From assembly GCA_036320915.1 (NCBI GenBank), contig JAXBDG010000003.1, positions 1,116,001-1,180,000 of the forward strand: a stretch of DNA of 64,000 bases, given 5' to 3'. The notes under the pieces were generated by a model. That model was not told the origin of the DNA. It did not search any database and was given only the letters and a program-made list of their open reading frames with translations. The stretch is from Linnemannia elongata (lineage: Eukaryota > Mortierellomycota > Mortierellomycetes > Mortierellales > Mortierellaceae). A program made the translations under genes and the position numbers. Shown here piece by piece: positions 11,759 through 23,965 of this stretch; position 1 is the stretch's first letter, and each line of letters begins with the position of its first letter.

Positions 11759-13133
11759 CTAGCGAGCCAAGGCCTCCTCAACAGCACGCTTGTACCTTGG
11801 AGGCAACTCGCTTCTCTTCACCACCGAACCCTCGGAAGCCGACGAAGCCGAAGCCGGGTCAAAGATTTCATTCAACACAGCTGCCATACGGATTCCACTC
11901 TGAGCCAACAACTTCTGGTACAAGAAATTCGACGATGGTCCAGTCACCTTCTGGAAGTAATCGGTCGAGTAATCGCGGGTGGCCGAGTAGTCCTTCCAGA
12001 CATAGGTGCAGTCAAGAGCATTGGTCACAGTCGCCCATTGGATTGGGCAGACGGTCTTGACCTGCTTGGTGACGGATGACCAGGGGTTGGCGGGCTGGCT
12101 GTCAGCGGACCCGCAGGAGGTCCAGGATGCGACTTCGGATTTCCATATCGTCTTTGTGAGCTTGATGGTGTCGTCCAGGTATGCCTGAGGGTTATCACCG
12201 AATCTATCCTTCACATCTTTCTATTGTATCGAAAGTGAGATTATGTAATTGAGTGTTAGGAGGTGCAGGTCCATCTTATTGTTCAAAAGTCAGGGTGAGG
12301 AGCAAGGGCGAGAAATGTTGCTTACGGTCAGGAGGAGGGTGTCCCAGAGCGAATGCAGGTTGGACTTTGACTTGCCAAACTTGATGGGAGCATCGTTTCC
12401 ACCTAGGGATAAAAGCAAATGCAATAATTCGATCGATCGTCGAGAGAGATATAATTTAGTTTTCTGCCCGAGGCTCAGCCCCAAGACACACAAAATGAAT
12501 GCAATTTGAGAAAGAGACGAGTAATAACCCTGAGTGACAACTTACCTCGGAAGGGAGTAGAGTCATGAAGGGGCTGATGAATATCTCCCATGAAATGCAC
12601 AAAGAACTTCAATGCTTCCTCCATCGTCTTCTCATCTCTCACGTTCGTCGGGGGTGTCAACTGGAACTGCTTCATCGTCGCAGTTGTATTGAAAATCGCA
12701 TTCACATTATCCTGACCACCATAGACATACTCGAACAAGCACTGCTCAGGAGGGTTATCGTTGGGTGGGTTGACGAAATGCATGGGGGTCGCCCACTTGT
12801 ACTGGTCCAGGAATCGGATCTTGTCAGGCCAGGGGGCTGCGTTGGAGAGGAGGCCTTCGTATGAATCTGGGAGGATGGCGCTGATCTGGCTGGCAGTCTT
12901 GGGGGTCAGGAACAGCTGGGCAATTTGACCCGTCAACGTGTGACCTGAGAAAAGATGAAAGAAACCAAAATAAGTGAATGTGAGAGGGTGAAAGAAAGGG
13001 AAGGGGTATACAAATATACCTGTGAGAAGGAAAGAGGGTTCTGTTAGTTACCGAGGACGCCATAGGCTTGAGCACTGTTAGCGTTGAGGAGGACCAAAGT
13101 TGTGGCGGCAAGAAGGGTGGTAGCGAAGCGCAT
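11759..13133 (-). CDS. secreted S1/P1-type zinc nuclease
   Basis: Exons 13052-13133, 12546-12944, 12326-12402 and 11759-12220 encode 339 residues. The signal peptide ends SAQA (residue 23). The P1 nuclease zinc ligands are present in order: GH near the N-terminus (YGVLGH), Asp in APWPDKIR, His in ATPMHFVN, His and Asp in VHFMGDIHQPLH, and His and Asp in NLHSLWD. The family removes nucleotides or 3'-phosphates from single-stranded nucleic acid outside the cell. The unusual point is the mature N-terminus. The trinuclear zinc site of P1/S1 uses the backbone of Trp1, and here the predicted first residue is Tyr24 (codon TAT). Backbone ligation could still work. A TATA box lies about 95 bp upstream, and the chitinase downstream suggests a pair of secreted scavenging enzymes. 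Confidence 0.93.
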
Positions 13134-13230
13134 GGTTTGTTTTGGTGGCGCTGAAAAGTAAGATGGAGATGAGGAAGGAGGGAGTAGAGAGGGTAGTGGA
13201 AAGAGTTTTTAGCGGGGCGCCATGGATCCC

Positions 13231-13237
13231 TTTTATA
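13231..13237 (-). promoter_or_regulatory. TATA box of the S1/P1 nuclease gene
   Basis: TATAAAA on the minus strand lies about 98 bp upstream of the nuclease ATG. A run of G (C on the coding strand) sits a little further upstream near 13255-13266. Confidence 0.6.
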
Positions 13238-15072
13238 CGCGACCCATCCTCGGTGGGGGGGGGGGGAGGCAATCCCATTGAGTAATAACATACCGGCATG
13301 GAACAGTTAGAAGGTGCTGTCTAGCCCACCTTTTTGCTCTCTGTCACGAATGTTTTCTCAATAAACTAAGTGCAAGCTAGTGAGTGAACAGGTACGCATC
13401 TCCCCCTGTTGAAAAATATCGTTCCCTTTCCTTTCTTATTGTCCACAAAGTAGACAAAGTAGGGCTCTCGGAAGTTGGACTTGCCCAATGCATCACTCAT
13501 CCCAGGGGTTTGATGTTTCCTATCCTTTTCCCTTTCACTCTCCCTTCTTCCTCCCATAAGAATGAGAGCAAAGAACCGTTGACCAATCGAGCCGATCACT
13601 TACTCAGGTCAGCACTAGAAGAGTCCGGACCAGATACTTCATTCACGTTCCACCGCGGCCTTAGAGAAACTGGATTGTTCCAATCTGAGTTACAACCTGC
13701 TATTGGTTGCTATCGTTTTTTTTTTGTTTCGTTGCACTTTGCCCCATAGGCGCAGACCATGAGAGGGAGAAAGAAAGGAGTGGAGAAGGGGGCGAGTCGC
13801 ACGAAGAGGTAGGGTACCATGCAAGTATTACATGTGATGGGCTCCTATGCTTGCCTCGATAGCAGCAGACGTACAACTTGCCTCAGTCTACCTGCTCCTG
13901 TACTTTCCCAGCAACTTGCCCCCGAGTCTAGAACAGAAAAGGCTATTGGGCGACCCCTTTCTCCTTCGTCTTTTACAATACACCTGCAGGATGGATGCTC
14001 AACCACCTTTACTCATGTAATCCAACGCCCAAGGGAAAACTTCATAGCGCAGCCAATGGTGGCCTTCAATTGGACCCATTCGGACTCATCGTCTATGTTG
14101 AAAGGCGCGCTTCGCGTCATCCATCGGAAAGGAATCGCAAGATTTCGCTGAACCCCTTCACTCTGGAGCCAATGGTTTCCGACACGCTACTCGTCTACGC
14201 GCTGCTGTGGAACGAAACAAGCGACCTGCCTTTTTTATCGGATGAAATCGTAGTATGGAATGACGATTGATTGGAGAACAAGAGCCCAGTCCACAGCAGA
14301 CTAGAGAGGAGTGAGAAGCGTCAAGCACGCGGAAGAGAAGACGATAGCCTACCAAACAAAACAAGAAAGCAATCCAATGGCAAGAAACCAGGGTCTATGC
14401 GCCTGCTAGCGTCTGTTGTGACCCTGTGTCAATCAACACTCTGCATCGTTCCTTTGCCTATGTATCCCTGCATGTATACCCAAGGAGCAACAAACAAACA
14501 AGCAAACCCCACTTAATCGCGGGGAGAGTGGGGCGTCATACGAGTGCGGCGGGGGTTACGGGATCGTGGGAAAACACTGGCGCGCGCTTCAACTGAACCA
14601 AACGCCAAAGCTCGGATGAAATGTGAGAAATCGCATATCTCGTACTAGACAGAAAATAATTAGATGTTCACGACCACCACCACCAACGGAACATACTTTC
14701 TCAGCAATCCAATATTCCTAACATAAAAAACCATTCACACAAGCTTTTTGTGTCTCTGCTCTGAGTTGATGATATGATACATGAGCTTTATTTCGCTCTC
14801 TAATGTGCGTATGCGGGTGTTGCGTGTGCGAAAATGGTGGACTGTAGGTTGATATCCATTGAAGCAAAATGGTGAAAGTCCCTTGTTGCTGAAAAAAAAA
14901 AGATATGCCTGGGTAGTCCTGTCCTGTCCTGATAATAATCGTCGTTCCAATGCCTGCCTGCCTGCCTCCTTCCAATTCTCTCGCTCCGAAAATGCCAACA
15001 TGCCTCATGTACTCCAAGAACCATGTCCCAGCCTCCTCCTCCTCCTCCCAAGCAAAATCCGAGGCCACGCGC
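13238..15072. other. long intergenic stretch, no gene found
   Basis: About 1.8 kb between the nuclease promoter and the mL54 stop codon. Several short open frames exist (for example 13384-13749 and 13819-14151), but none has a recognisable motif or splice support. The right end contains the 3' UTR of mL54. Confidence 0.6.
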
Positions 15073-15720
15073 TTATGTCTTCTTGTCGCGGATAAAGTTC
15101 TCGGCCTTGATGGCCTGTCTCCTTGCCTCCTTGTGGTGCTTCTTGTCAAGGGGGTCTGCAATCCTGGCGTTGCGGACCTCGGGATCGTTGATCTCCCAGA
15201 GCCATTCTGGGTAGGCGTCGTCAGCAAGGGCAACAGGATCCTTGCCATCCTTCATGTAATTAATTCCCTTCAACACTGTGCCCTCAGGTGCGCTAGACAC
15301 CACTGTGCGCTTGGCTATACAGGTATGGGTTGACATAGGAGAGTGAGAGATAAATGGTCAGCTTTTTTAAGTCTCGGAGGTCTTTGGCGCGTTCATTCAA
15401 TTGAACGTACAGTTGGGAATATCCGTAATGCTCTGTCGAATAGTATTTGCAGCTGATAACAGGAAGCAATTGGCGTTACTTTCGCCTTTTCGAGAATTCT
15501 TTTGAGCTCCTGTGGTCCTTGAGCTCCTGCATGCGTGTGCTGATCAGCTTTGATACCGGAGAGGAGTCGAATGCGAGCCACCTGCGAAAAGAGTAGTACC
15601 TTTAGGTGCGGAATCGTCCTTGGCGTTGAGGGATCGGGCCGAGACTTGGATGCAACGGGCCTGCTGTTGTGAGACGGTTCTGAGGCCAGAGAAGGCCGTC
15701 GATGTAAAAGACTTCAACAT
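15073..15720 (-). CDS. mitochondrial ribosomal protein mL54
   Basis: Exons 15600-15720 and 15073-15314 encode 120 residues. Residues 1 to about 40 are rich in Ser, Gln and Arg with few acids (MLKSFTSTAFSGLRTV), as expected of a mitochondrial presequence. The body contains SSAPEGTVLKGINYMKDGKD and DDAYPEWLWEIND, the family hallmark of mL54 (yeast Mrpl37). It then ends in a basic tail with KKHHKEARRQAIKAENFIRD. It is a structural part of the large mitoribosomal subunit. The single intron (15315-15599) is long for this genome and contains an open stretch that does not fit the family. It is head-to-head with another mitoribosomal gene, with ATGs 271 bp apart. Confidence 0.9.
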
Positions 15721-15991
15721 CGTTGGTGTGTGTGTGTTGGGTGTAGGTTTGGCTGTCGGGAATGAACAAAGGAAGTCTTGAACAAAGTGGGCGAATCAGT
15801 ACGAGTGTGAGAGGGGAGTCGGGGATTGATGTGGCTTGGCAAAGATCAAAAAATGAAAACAAAAATGCTAGTCCTTCCTCTCCCTGGCTTGAGCTCGGGT
15901 TTCTTGCCCCCGTGAATGTCGAGTGATCTTCTCTTTTACGACAAACAGTCCATCCTCACTCTTCACTCCTACAACACACAGAACATATACC
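15721..15991. promoter_or_regulatory. shared promoter region of mL54 and uL24m
   Basis: The 271 bp between two divergent mitoribosomal protein genes must contain both core promoters. No TATA box is obvious. Co-regulation is inferred from the arrangement. Confidence 0.55.
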
Positions 15992-17076
15992 ATGCAGCCT
16001 TCACTAGTCGCCGGCATGCGCCGCATGATCAACACTAAGCTCCAGCCCACCAGAGTCAAATATGTTGCCCCCAAGGATCAGATTCAGATGTGGAGAATCG
16101 TCCGTGGTGACGAGGTAAACAGACTACCTCCGTTGGAGGTTTCCTAGGTTCCTCTAGAGTCAAATCGGCCTTTGCCTTTGACATAACGGACCTTGCGACG
16201 GAACTAATGTCAATGGGGCTATGTCTACCCTGAACATGATAACTAACACCCTTGCCTTGATTGTTGAAATACTTAGGTGTTTATTACCAGCGGAAAGGAG
16301 AAGGGCAAGACGGGAACGGTCAAGAAGGTCCTCAGGAGCTTGAACTCGCTCTTGATCACCGACAGGAACATGGTACGGGATATTATTCGCACACAGGCTG
16401 CTTCGGCCCTCCGCCACAATTTCGTCAATATGCTCAGGATCTACGCGTGATCGGTGATCAATGATCACTATAGTCTATGCAAGGAGATCTACGGAGGAAC
16501 TTACAATCAACCCTTTTCACATTTGTATTTCAACGGGTTCATGCCACTATAGGTCACGAAACACATTCGCCCTCAGGCTGAGGACCCCACAAAGTCCACC
16601 AAGATTCAGATCGAGGCACCCATTCACGTCTCGAACGTCTCCTTGATCGATCCCCAGACTAGGTACAGCTTTTATTTGTCGTTAGCAGTTTTCGGCAGGA
16701 CACTTTTATACAAGAGGCGCATCAATAGGAAAAATGGACGTCAGGACACTAGGATCCAACAAAACATGCAATTGACACCTCCTGCACCATTTGTCATACG
16801 TATAATAGACAACCTGTGAAGACTCACTACCGCGCGATTGTGGACGCAACCACCGGAAAGTCGGAGAGGAAGCGTTTTGTTGTCGGAACAGAGGTCGAGG
16901 TCCCCAAGCCCAAGGCTGATATTGCTAAATACAAGCTGGAGCGCGTCGACAGCCCCAAGGATACCTCTGCCAAGGATGCTCGGGAGGTCACATTCATCCC
17001 CGACATTAATGTCCCACCATTCCCTAGCAGCAGCATCTTGGACGAGCTCAGGAACCCTTACTCCAAGTTCCGTTAA
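15992..17076 (+). CDS. mitochondrial ribosomal protein uL24m (L24 family, KOW domain)
   Basis: Exons 15992-16114, 16277-16372, 16553-16662 and 16809-17076 encode 198 residues. The KOW domain spans the first three exons: WRIVRGDEVFITSGKEKGKT, GTVKKVLRSLN and VTKHIRPQ. The later run IEAPIHVSNVSLIDP matches the bacterial uL24 end (EAPIHVSNV), and spacing to the KOW core is exact, so no exon is missing. The C-terminal 70 residues (VEVPKPKADIAKYKLERVDS to SILDELRNPYSKFR) are a fungal/mitochondrial extension. It binds 23S-type rRNA early in assembly of the large mitochondrial subunit. The ATG at 15992 gives a short basic N-terminus. An upstream in-frame ATG at 15923 would add residues that look like leader sequence. 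Confidence 0.9.
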
Positions 17077-20000
17077 AGAAACATTCTTGTAGACTCGCAC
17101 GCGGGATCTCTTTTCTTTTGGGCACATAGTACAGGAGCTGGAGACTCGAAGTGTAGGACGGGAGAGGGACCTATTGGTAACAGAAGAGCACCAAATCCAT
17201 CGGCGTAGTGACTTTTTTTCTAGAGCGAGTTACCCCTCTTCAGGACAGGGGGCAGTTAGCATATTGCATGTATATCATTTATTAAACCTTTTCAGAACAA
17301 CTTTGCAAACAGGTGGACAGGCAGCACCATGAAGATAGATAACCTCTCACGGCTCTACTGGTTCTTTTTATTGTTGTTGTCGTTTTAAAATGCTCCCAAC
17401 GGGTATTTTGTTGTGGAAAAAAAAAGAGAAAAAAAGAGAATACGATTGGTTCAAGGCGGCGCCAATAGGAAGTGTAGGCGATGGGTACTCAAGGGAAACT
17501 ACAAACATGCAAAGTAAGCCAGAAAGCAAGGAAGGGTTTGAAGAGAAAGTTGTTTGTATATATGTGTGTGTGGGCTCCTCTAGACAAGAGTAGACCCTGT
17601 TACAAATGGTTAATGGATTGGTTTGTTTGTAATTTGGGGTTCACCTTACGGTTTATCCGCCCGCACTTTTTTTTATGAGTGGAGTGGTGTTTCAAAATCG
17701 GGTCGAAAAAACAACAACCCGACACGAGGCGTGCGGCGCGCGAGTCCTTTTGGCATTGATGGTATTCTTCCACTCCTCTCTCTTCTTTTCTCGCCCGCAC
17801 GCCCTCCTTTTCAGTCGTGTTTGTTCGCTCCTGTTAACGAGTCTTCGTGAGAAAAAAAATGCTATCAATACATGGGCACGCACTCTCAAGTGGACAAGTC
17901 AGTGCTCAATAGACCTTACAATTCTAGTCCCACCTTCACCCCCCCCCCTTATCTCAATTCCTTGTTTTGTTTGCTCGTGGGTACTGTAGTCATCCTGCCT
18001 TCTCTCTCGAGTGTGTGTGTGAGCAATCAAGCGAATGAAGTGCTTTTGTACCTTTCAGCATTATGTTTTTCTCGACAGAGTGTTGATGGGTCCAGTTAAT
18101 TGAGCGTGCTTGCGCCTGATTGGCCGTCTTCCTGAGAAATGAGCACCTGTCTTGTGTAAACATGCGTGTCGATTCGATTTTCAGGGCAAAAAGAAGGATG
18201 GCGTTGTTTCCACGCCACGCCGTCAGGGAAAAAACAAGAACGAACAACCAACTACGTATGTGAGCAAAAAGAAAAAAACTCTCAGAAGGAAGGAAAGGGT
18301 GTTGTATCCCACCCTTATCCGGATGAGAAGACAGACACAAAAACGAGAGCACACATTCACACGCACGCACGCACTTGCAGCGAAGACACAAGCGATAACC
18401 TTGCTAGTAATTACCATTTGGACCGCGATTTTTTTAGTGGCAACTAAGCGGGCGTGGGGTGGAGATGAAGGCGGATGGAGAGGTACTGGTAACATTGATG
18501 CTTGGAAGGAGTTGAAAGGAAGGGAAGCGTGAGTGGTCAAAAATGATTGGCGGCTGTCGTGTCCGTCCGCTCACCCGTTCGGGTTTTGCGAACTAGTGAA
18601 GGAAATTAGGCAATAGCGCAACCAGTACCACGTTCAATAAGACGAGCATGAAGGAAAGGAAGCCAAGTCTAGTGGTAATTGTCGAAGAAAGACAGCAAGG
18701 ACTAATAGACCTAAATACATTCTTGCATTAGACATTCGGTAGGGCAGGCCAGTACAAGTGGAGCCGTTATTTGTCTGTTGCTTTTTTGTTTGTTTGTTTG
18801 TTTGTTTGTTTGGTCCTCATCGGCAGAACAGGAAAAGGAAAACAGCAAAGTCATCCCTCAATTGAAAGATGTTCTTTTTTGTTTGTTTGCTTTCTAGTCG
18901 CGCTTTACGCCCAAAAATGTAATTCTCATTAGTTGTTTCTTTTTCTCTTCAAGCTCTGCTTCTTTTCGCTCTCATGTTTTCGTTGGTGCTTGTGTTTGTT
19001 TTCCCTTGCCGAGCCCTTGCCTCTATCTTGTACCTTATCCATGCATGTTCTTACATGGGGAGTGGGGAAGTACATCCTGGGGGATAATTTGGAGGCAAAA
19101 AAAACCAGGGAGGTGAGCATGAAGGCGTGTATGTGTGTGTCGTTAGTCCACAAAGGAAAGATGAGAGATGAGAAATAAAGAAAAGAGGAAGAGTCAATTG
19201 GCTGGAGAGATGGAGACACAGCGCGCGCGCACAAGAAACAAGAAGACAAAACGACGACAAGAACAGTAAGTATCTCGTTGCTTGTGAGATGGAGCATGAA
19301 ACAAAGAACAAAATGATCCAGACGCGTGTTTAGAATAGGCTTTTCAATTATTTTTTCTCACCATTGTTGTTTTTTGATGGTTCTGTTTCGTCGCGTGTCC
19401 CTTTTTTTTTTTTTACGTCTTTGATGGGTATCGCTCTCTTTCACACCTTCACTTTTTCCCTTGTTTCTTTCTCCACCAACCCACACAGGGTGTGCGCAAA
19501 CAGCTGTTCAGCGGACAGACGGAGATCGTCGATTGCGCGTCGTATCTGTTCAGCTGTTTCTTCCCCCTTTTACTCTCTTCTCTTATAACCTCTGTGTACT
19601 TTTTTTCATCGATGGAGGGAAGGGTGAGCAGAGGGAAGGAGGAAGAGCGTCGGTTTGATGCGAAATGATGTGCCATGGTGACATGTGCATGGACGGCGCA
19701 CCCATAAACAAATACACACACACGCGCACACCAATTCATTCACAAAGCAAGCTAACCCACAACCATTCCTTTCCATCTGGCCCCAACAATAACTCACAGG
19801 GCATGCTGTGTCGTCGTGGTCGTGTTTAACTACGCACAGGCTAAATATGAAATGGATCTATGAATGATACAAGGCAAGGAGAAGGATATGAAAGGAAGGT
19901 GAGCCAGAGTCCACTTTTCGGGTTTTCGTGAAAATCAAGTGTTGACAAAGAATATTTAAGATGAATGATAAATGCGATTGATGAGACAGAAGTAATACAT

Positions 20001-20879
20001 GGTACTTTCAGTTGACAAAAGCCCAATCTCTCTGTCAACCTTGAGTTCAGAATAAAATGGGCGATGGTTCATGTCGGTCTATGAGATTCTTTGCCACTGT
20101 CCCCGTAGTTCCTCACCTACTGACAAGGTATGCATAAGAGGAGAGAGAGAGAGAGAGACGGGAGAAACTCGACTCCTTTTCTACATCTCTGTCCCATTTT
20201 TCCTTCGCTCCTTTCTTTAAATGGGGAAGAAGACAGGTGTACGTCTAGGGTGGTATGAAGTGGGAGAAAACAGAAGAGCTTGTTGATATTTTTTGAGTTG
20301 GCTCCTTGATGCTCGCCTGACCAAATAGAAAAAAACAACAACAACAATAACAACAACAACAATAAAAAGGATCACGTCCTTTTTGCCCTGAGTTTAGTGT
20401 TGTTTCCTTTTCACTTCTTCCTTTCTTCTACTACTGTAGGAGACAATAGTCGTAAGTGAATTAGGTGCTTGTTCGATTAGCTTCCTTCGCTGACATCTTT
20501 CCCCAGCTATCTCTATCTGCTATGGTGGAAGAAGGAAATACAAGATTTTTGATGAATAGCGATGGTTGATGATGGATGGTGATGATGCCGACAATACAAC
20601 TAAACTGATGGTTTTGATCAAATTTGATTCAATCGAACTGAATACTGATGTGACGATCCTCCTTTTTTTTATTTTCGCTTTTTACAATTCACACCAAAGA
20701 TATCTGATTGTATCCAGCCTGGATTCGGTTGAACCGGAGGGGCGGCATCAGGAACCCGGTTTTCTCCCGGAGACATATGAGTTGCATGTGCAATGTATAC
20801 GATATGCATATGCTGCATTCATGGAGAATGAGAAGGGAGGTTTTTATTGTTCGCTGATTTACCGACCGAGAAGCAGACA

Positions 20880-20919
<40 letters not shown>

Positions 20920-21403
20920 CTCAGGCTCAGGCTCATAAGTCAAATGTACCCCCATCCCTTCCCCCATCCATGGCAGTTTCCCCCGTCCCTACTTTTTTTT
21001 TGTTTGTTCACTCAATTGTTTTCAATTGAATTATTCTTAGCAGGCGAATCACCATGTCTATTTTCTTTTTCTATTACCCTGCTCACTTTTCCGCCTTTCA
21101 TATACATACATACCCAGCCATTGTCTCCCCTCCTTTTCTTTTCTTTGTTATTTCTCCCTTTCGCTTTGCCTCGTCTTCTTCTTCTTCTTCTTTCCCTTCT
21201 TTCCTTCTTTTCTTCCCTTCCTTCCCTCCATCGCCATTCCCGCTCCTTCCTTTCACACCTCCATTCCTCCTTCCTCTTCCATTCATACTTCGCCCCTTCC
21301 CTTTAACCTTCTCCCCCTTCCCCTCACTCACACAAACACAAACACGTACACCAACATACACAACTAACCACTTCTGTCACCTTCAAAAGAATAATATCGG
21401 CAA
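17077..21403. other. 4.3-kb gene-poor region
   Basis: No protein gene can be supported. It contains simple repeats: TTTG units at about 18786-18812, GA at about 20138-20158, an A32 run at 20883-20914, TCT units near 21174-21191, and strongly pyrimidine-rich sequence from about 20990 to 21330. Open frames such as 20566-21306 are driven by these tracts. The right end is likely the leader of the 21404 gene. Confidence 0.6.
20883..20914. repeat. A32 homopolymer
   Basis: Thirty-two consecutive A in an intergenic region, about 500 bp upstream of the 21404 gene. Confidence 0.9.
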
Positions 21404-23965
21404 ATGCTGTCACTCATACGACCGTCTTCGTCTCTTTGCTTACACCAGCTACCCGACTCCTCCTCCTCCTCCTCCTCCTCCTCCTCCTCGACAACCGTAA
21501 CAGGTGCTCCTGCTTCGGATTCACTCCAAACCACGTCCACATCCACAACCATCACCATTCCCTCTCTCCACAACGAAAAGAAGAAGGCCTCCAAGGCCTC
21601 CTCGGCCGCTAGCACATCCAACACCCGACCCTCAAAGGCCTCCTTCCTCACCACTCCCACCTCTACCCAGCTCAACAATACCTCCAGCTACAAAGACCTC
21701 GTCGCCCAATTCACCGCCAAAGCTCCTCAGCCTTATGGAGTGATCCCCCCTCGACGCAAACGGGCCCCCGGCACCGGTCTCGTCCGTTCCTCCTCCACCT
21801 CCGTCCTCACGGTCTCCTCCACCAAAAAGTCCAAAAACAACTCTGGCTCTTTACCCCCTTCCCCCACAGACACCGTTGGCAACTCGGTCGAGCTTTTGCC
21901 CACTCAACTCTCATCAAAGCCAAAGACTTTCCATAACAACAGCAACATCACAAACGCGCAAAGCGACAACGCCTCAACCGAAAGTTGCAACAGACGGCAG
22001 ACCCAGATAATTCAGCCGTTGTTCCATTCCCTCCAATCTTTCCTTCCCGAATCTACCTCGTCCTCCACTCGCCTTGGATTCTGGGCCAACCTCAAGGCTC
22101 ACTACCTTGCTGCCAAGGCCACCAGCATCTCCTGGCCTGGCTCTGGTTCTGGAAACGACAATGCTAGGTCAAACAATGGCTCCAACCTGACTGACGACGC
22201 ATTCTCGCCCCCAATCGCACTCCGCCTCTCCAACTGCACACCTGTGGCCGCTGTGGATGCAACTGCACCTCAGTCCGCCTCCTTGACTTTGACAGACATG
22301 CTCCTCTCCTTACCCAATGTGGCCGCCCCTTCGACTCATGCCTACCGTGGATCGATGAACTATCCCGTATCCGTTGCGGCGATGGACAAGTTCAAGCCCA
22401 TTCGATCGGACACGATTCCACTCAAGACCTTCACCTATCACGAAACACCCGTTATTGAACGACTTCCCGTCCTGACGCACATTGTCAAGTCCCCCCTTCG
22501 CAAGACTAAGGAGTCCACTCCTTCCACGACTACAGGTAGTCTCTCTCCTCCGTCGCCCTCATCTCTTCCCGTAACAAAGAACGCTAAGAGTGGCACTACC
22601 GACAAAAGTAACAGCAAGACTCAGGACTCTTCGTTACTGCCTCCTCTCCCGCGGCATCTGGCAGCTCGTGAGACGCGTTCCAATGCAGCCTACTTGCGGA
22701 TGATGGCAGCCGAGTTGAGAATGATTCGTGCCCGCAAGCTGATCTCGCCTCTCAAGCCCAGAGGATACCTCCCCAGAAGAAAGGAACCTTTCCAAGCAGG
22801 TATGTTATTTCAAGTCCTCGTTATTCTTGTTTTTAAATGTGCTTTGCCCTCCTCCATTCTCATGAAGGCAATTTGCTTTGCCTTTCCCTTTGCTTGACCC
22901 TGTTCATGCCTATCTCCTCCCTGCATATGTCTCTCCCTTCCCTCCTCTCTCTCTCCTACTCCTACTCCTCCTACTCTTCCTCTTTCTCTTGCCTTTACTT
23001 ATTCATCAAAAAAGCGAAAGCTAGAAAAGGGGATCGCGAAAAGAAACGAGGAGCTTGTTTGCTTTGCCCCTGTTCACTCCACTCCACTTCACTCCTTTAA
23101 ATTTGGGATTGGGGTGGGGTGGAGTGAGTAAGGAGATTGTTATTTCTGGATGGTGTTGAATGATAGCATCTGAAAAGAAAGTCGTTTGTCATTATTGACA
23201 GGGATTTTTGTCTTTGACCTGACACCAATTATCAACAACAATACATGTCTTGACTTGACACAGAGGACAGCGCGGGTGTTTGTGGTTTTGTATTTAAGTC
23301 GAAGTGTGTGCAACCATCGCCGCGGCTCATATCCTAATGTCATCGGTTTTTGGTTGTTTGTGTTTTTTTTTTGTTTGGGATTGGGATTGGGGGTGCGATG
23401 ACATGAGGAGAGGTTGAATATGGGTTGGTATGGAAAGCCAAGATATTTTTTTTCTCTTGTTGCTGTTGTTGTTGTTATTGTTGTTGTTGCTATGTATGTG
23501 TGTGTGGATGTTGAGGGGGATTGGAGTTGCAGAGAGTGGTGTATGTGTGTTGTACGTGATGTGTGTATGGATGTGTGAAGATGTGGAAGAGTCAAACAAT
23601 GGGAGAAAAAGAGAGTTTATTCGGCCAACACGAACAATGGATGGTTACTCCAAATAGGGCATATCCATGTTCACCCATCGTCATCATCCACACTGTTGTT
23701 GCTGCACATCATCGGCTGTTTACATGCACCCCAGACACACAACTGCATCTCTTTCTAATGCCGTCCATCTCGTCGTTTTTTTTTTATATATATCCGTAAA
23801 ATAGCGAAATCGTCTCTTTCCCACTGTATCGAGATGGCCAGCGAGGAAGAAGATCATCCCCTGAGCAACCTGACCGTTGGCTCTTTCTCTTCTGTCTGCT
23901 CAACTGACTCCTTCCTCTCCACTTCCTCAGCAGGATACCTCACCGCCAGCGAGGACTTTTACTGA
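21404..23965 (+). CDS. disordered Ser/Pro/Thr-rich protein, not recognised
   Basis: Exons 21404-22799 and 23805-23965 give 518 residues. No domain is recognised. A run of ten to eleven Ser near residue 20 comes from a (CTC)n tract. Basic clusters include PPRRKRAPGTGLVRSSSTSV, and conserved-looking short motifs include ETPVIERLPVLTHIVKSPLR and LRMMAAELRMIRARKLISPL. The last exon ends GYLTASEDFY. Ser/Thr-Pro sites are frequent, which would suit a phospho-regulated scaffold, but that is guesswork. The 1005-bp intron is far longer than others here. It was inferred because the donor GTATGTT at 22800 and the acceptor ATAG before 23805 join in frame to an open exon with a clear stop. Reading through without splicing would add low-complexity hydrophobic residues. 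Confidence 0.6.

Noticed and set aside
13384..14516. Plus-strand frames of 80-121 codons between the nuclease and mL54 genes
   Set aside because: No recognisable features, no splice partners, and codon use like non-coding sequence.
15393..15581. Possible middle exon of mL54
   Set aside because: Joining exon 1 directly to the last exon keeps frame and matches family length. The open stretch would insert residues absent from mL54.
18350..18375. Short direct repeats considered for a CRISPR array
   Set aside because: They are simple CA/CG-type microsatellites in a eukaryotic intergenic region, without unique spacers.
20566..21500. Long plus-strand hydrophobic frames (up to 246 codons)
   Set aside because: Composition is driven by C/T-rich leader sequence and an A32 run. 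No domain is seen.
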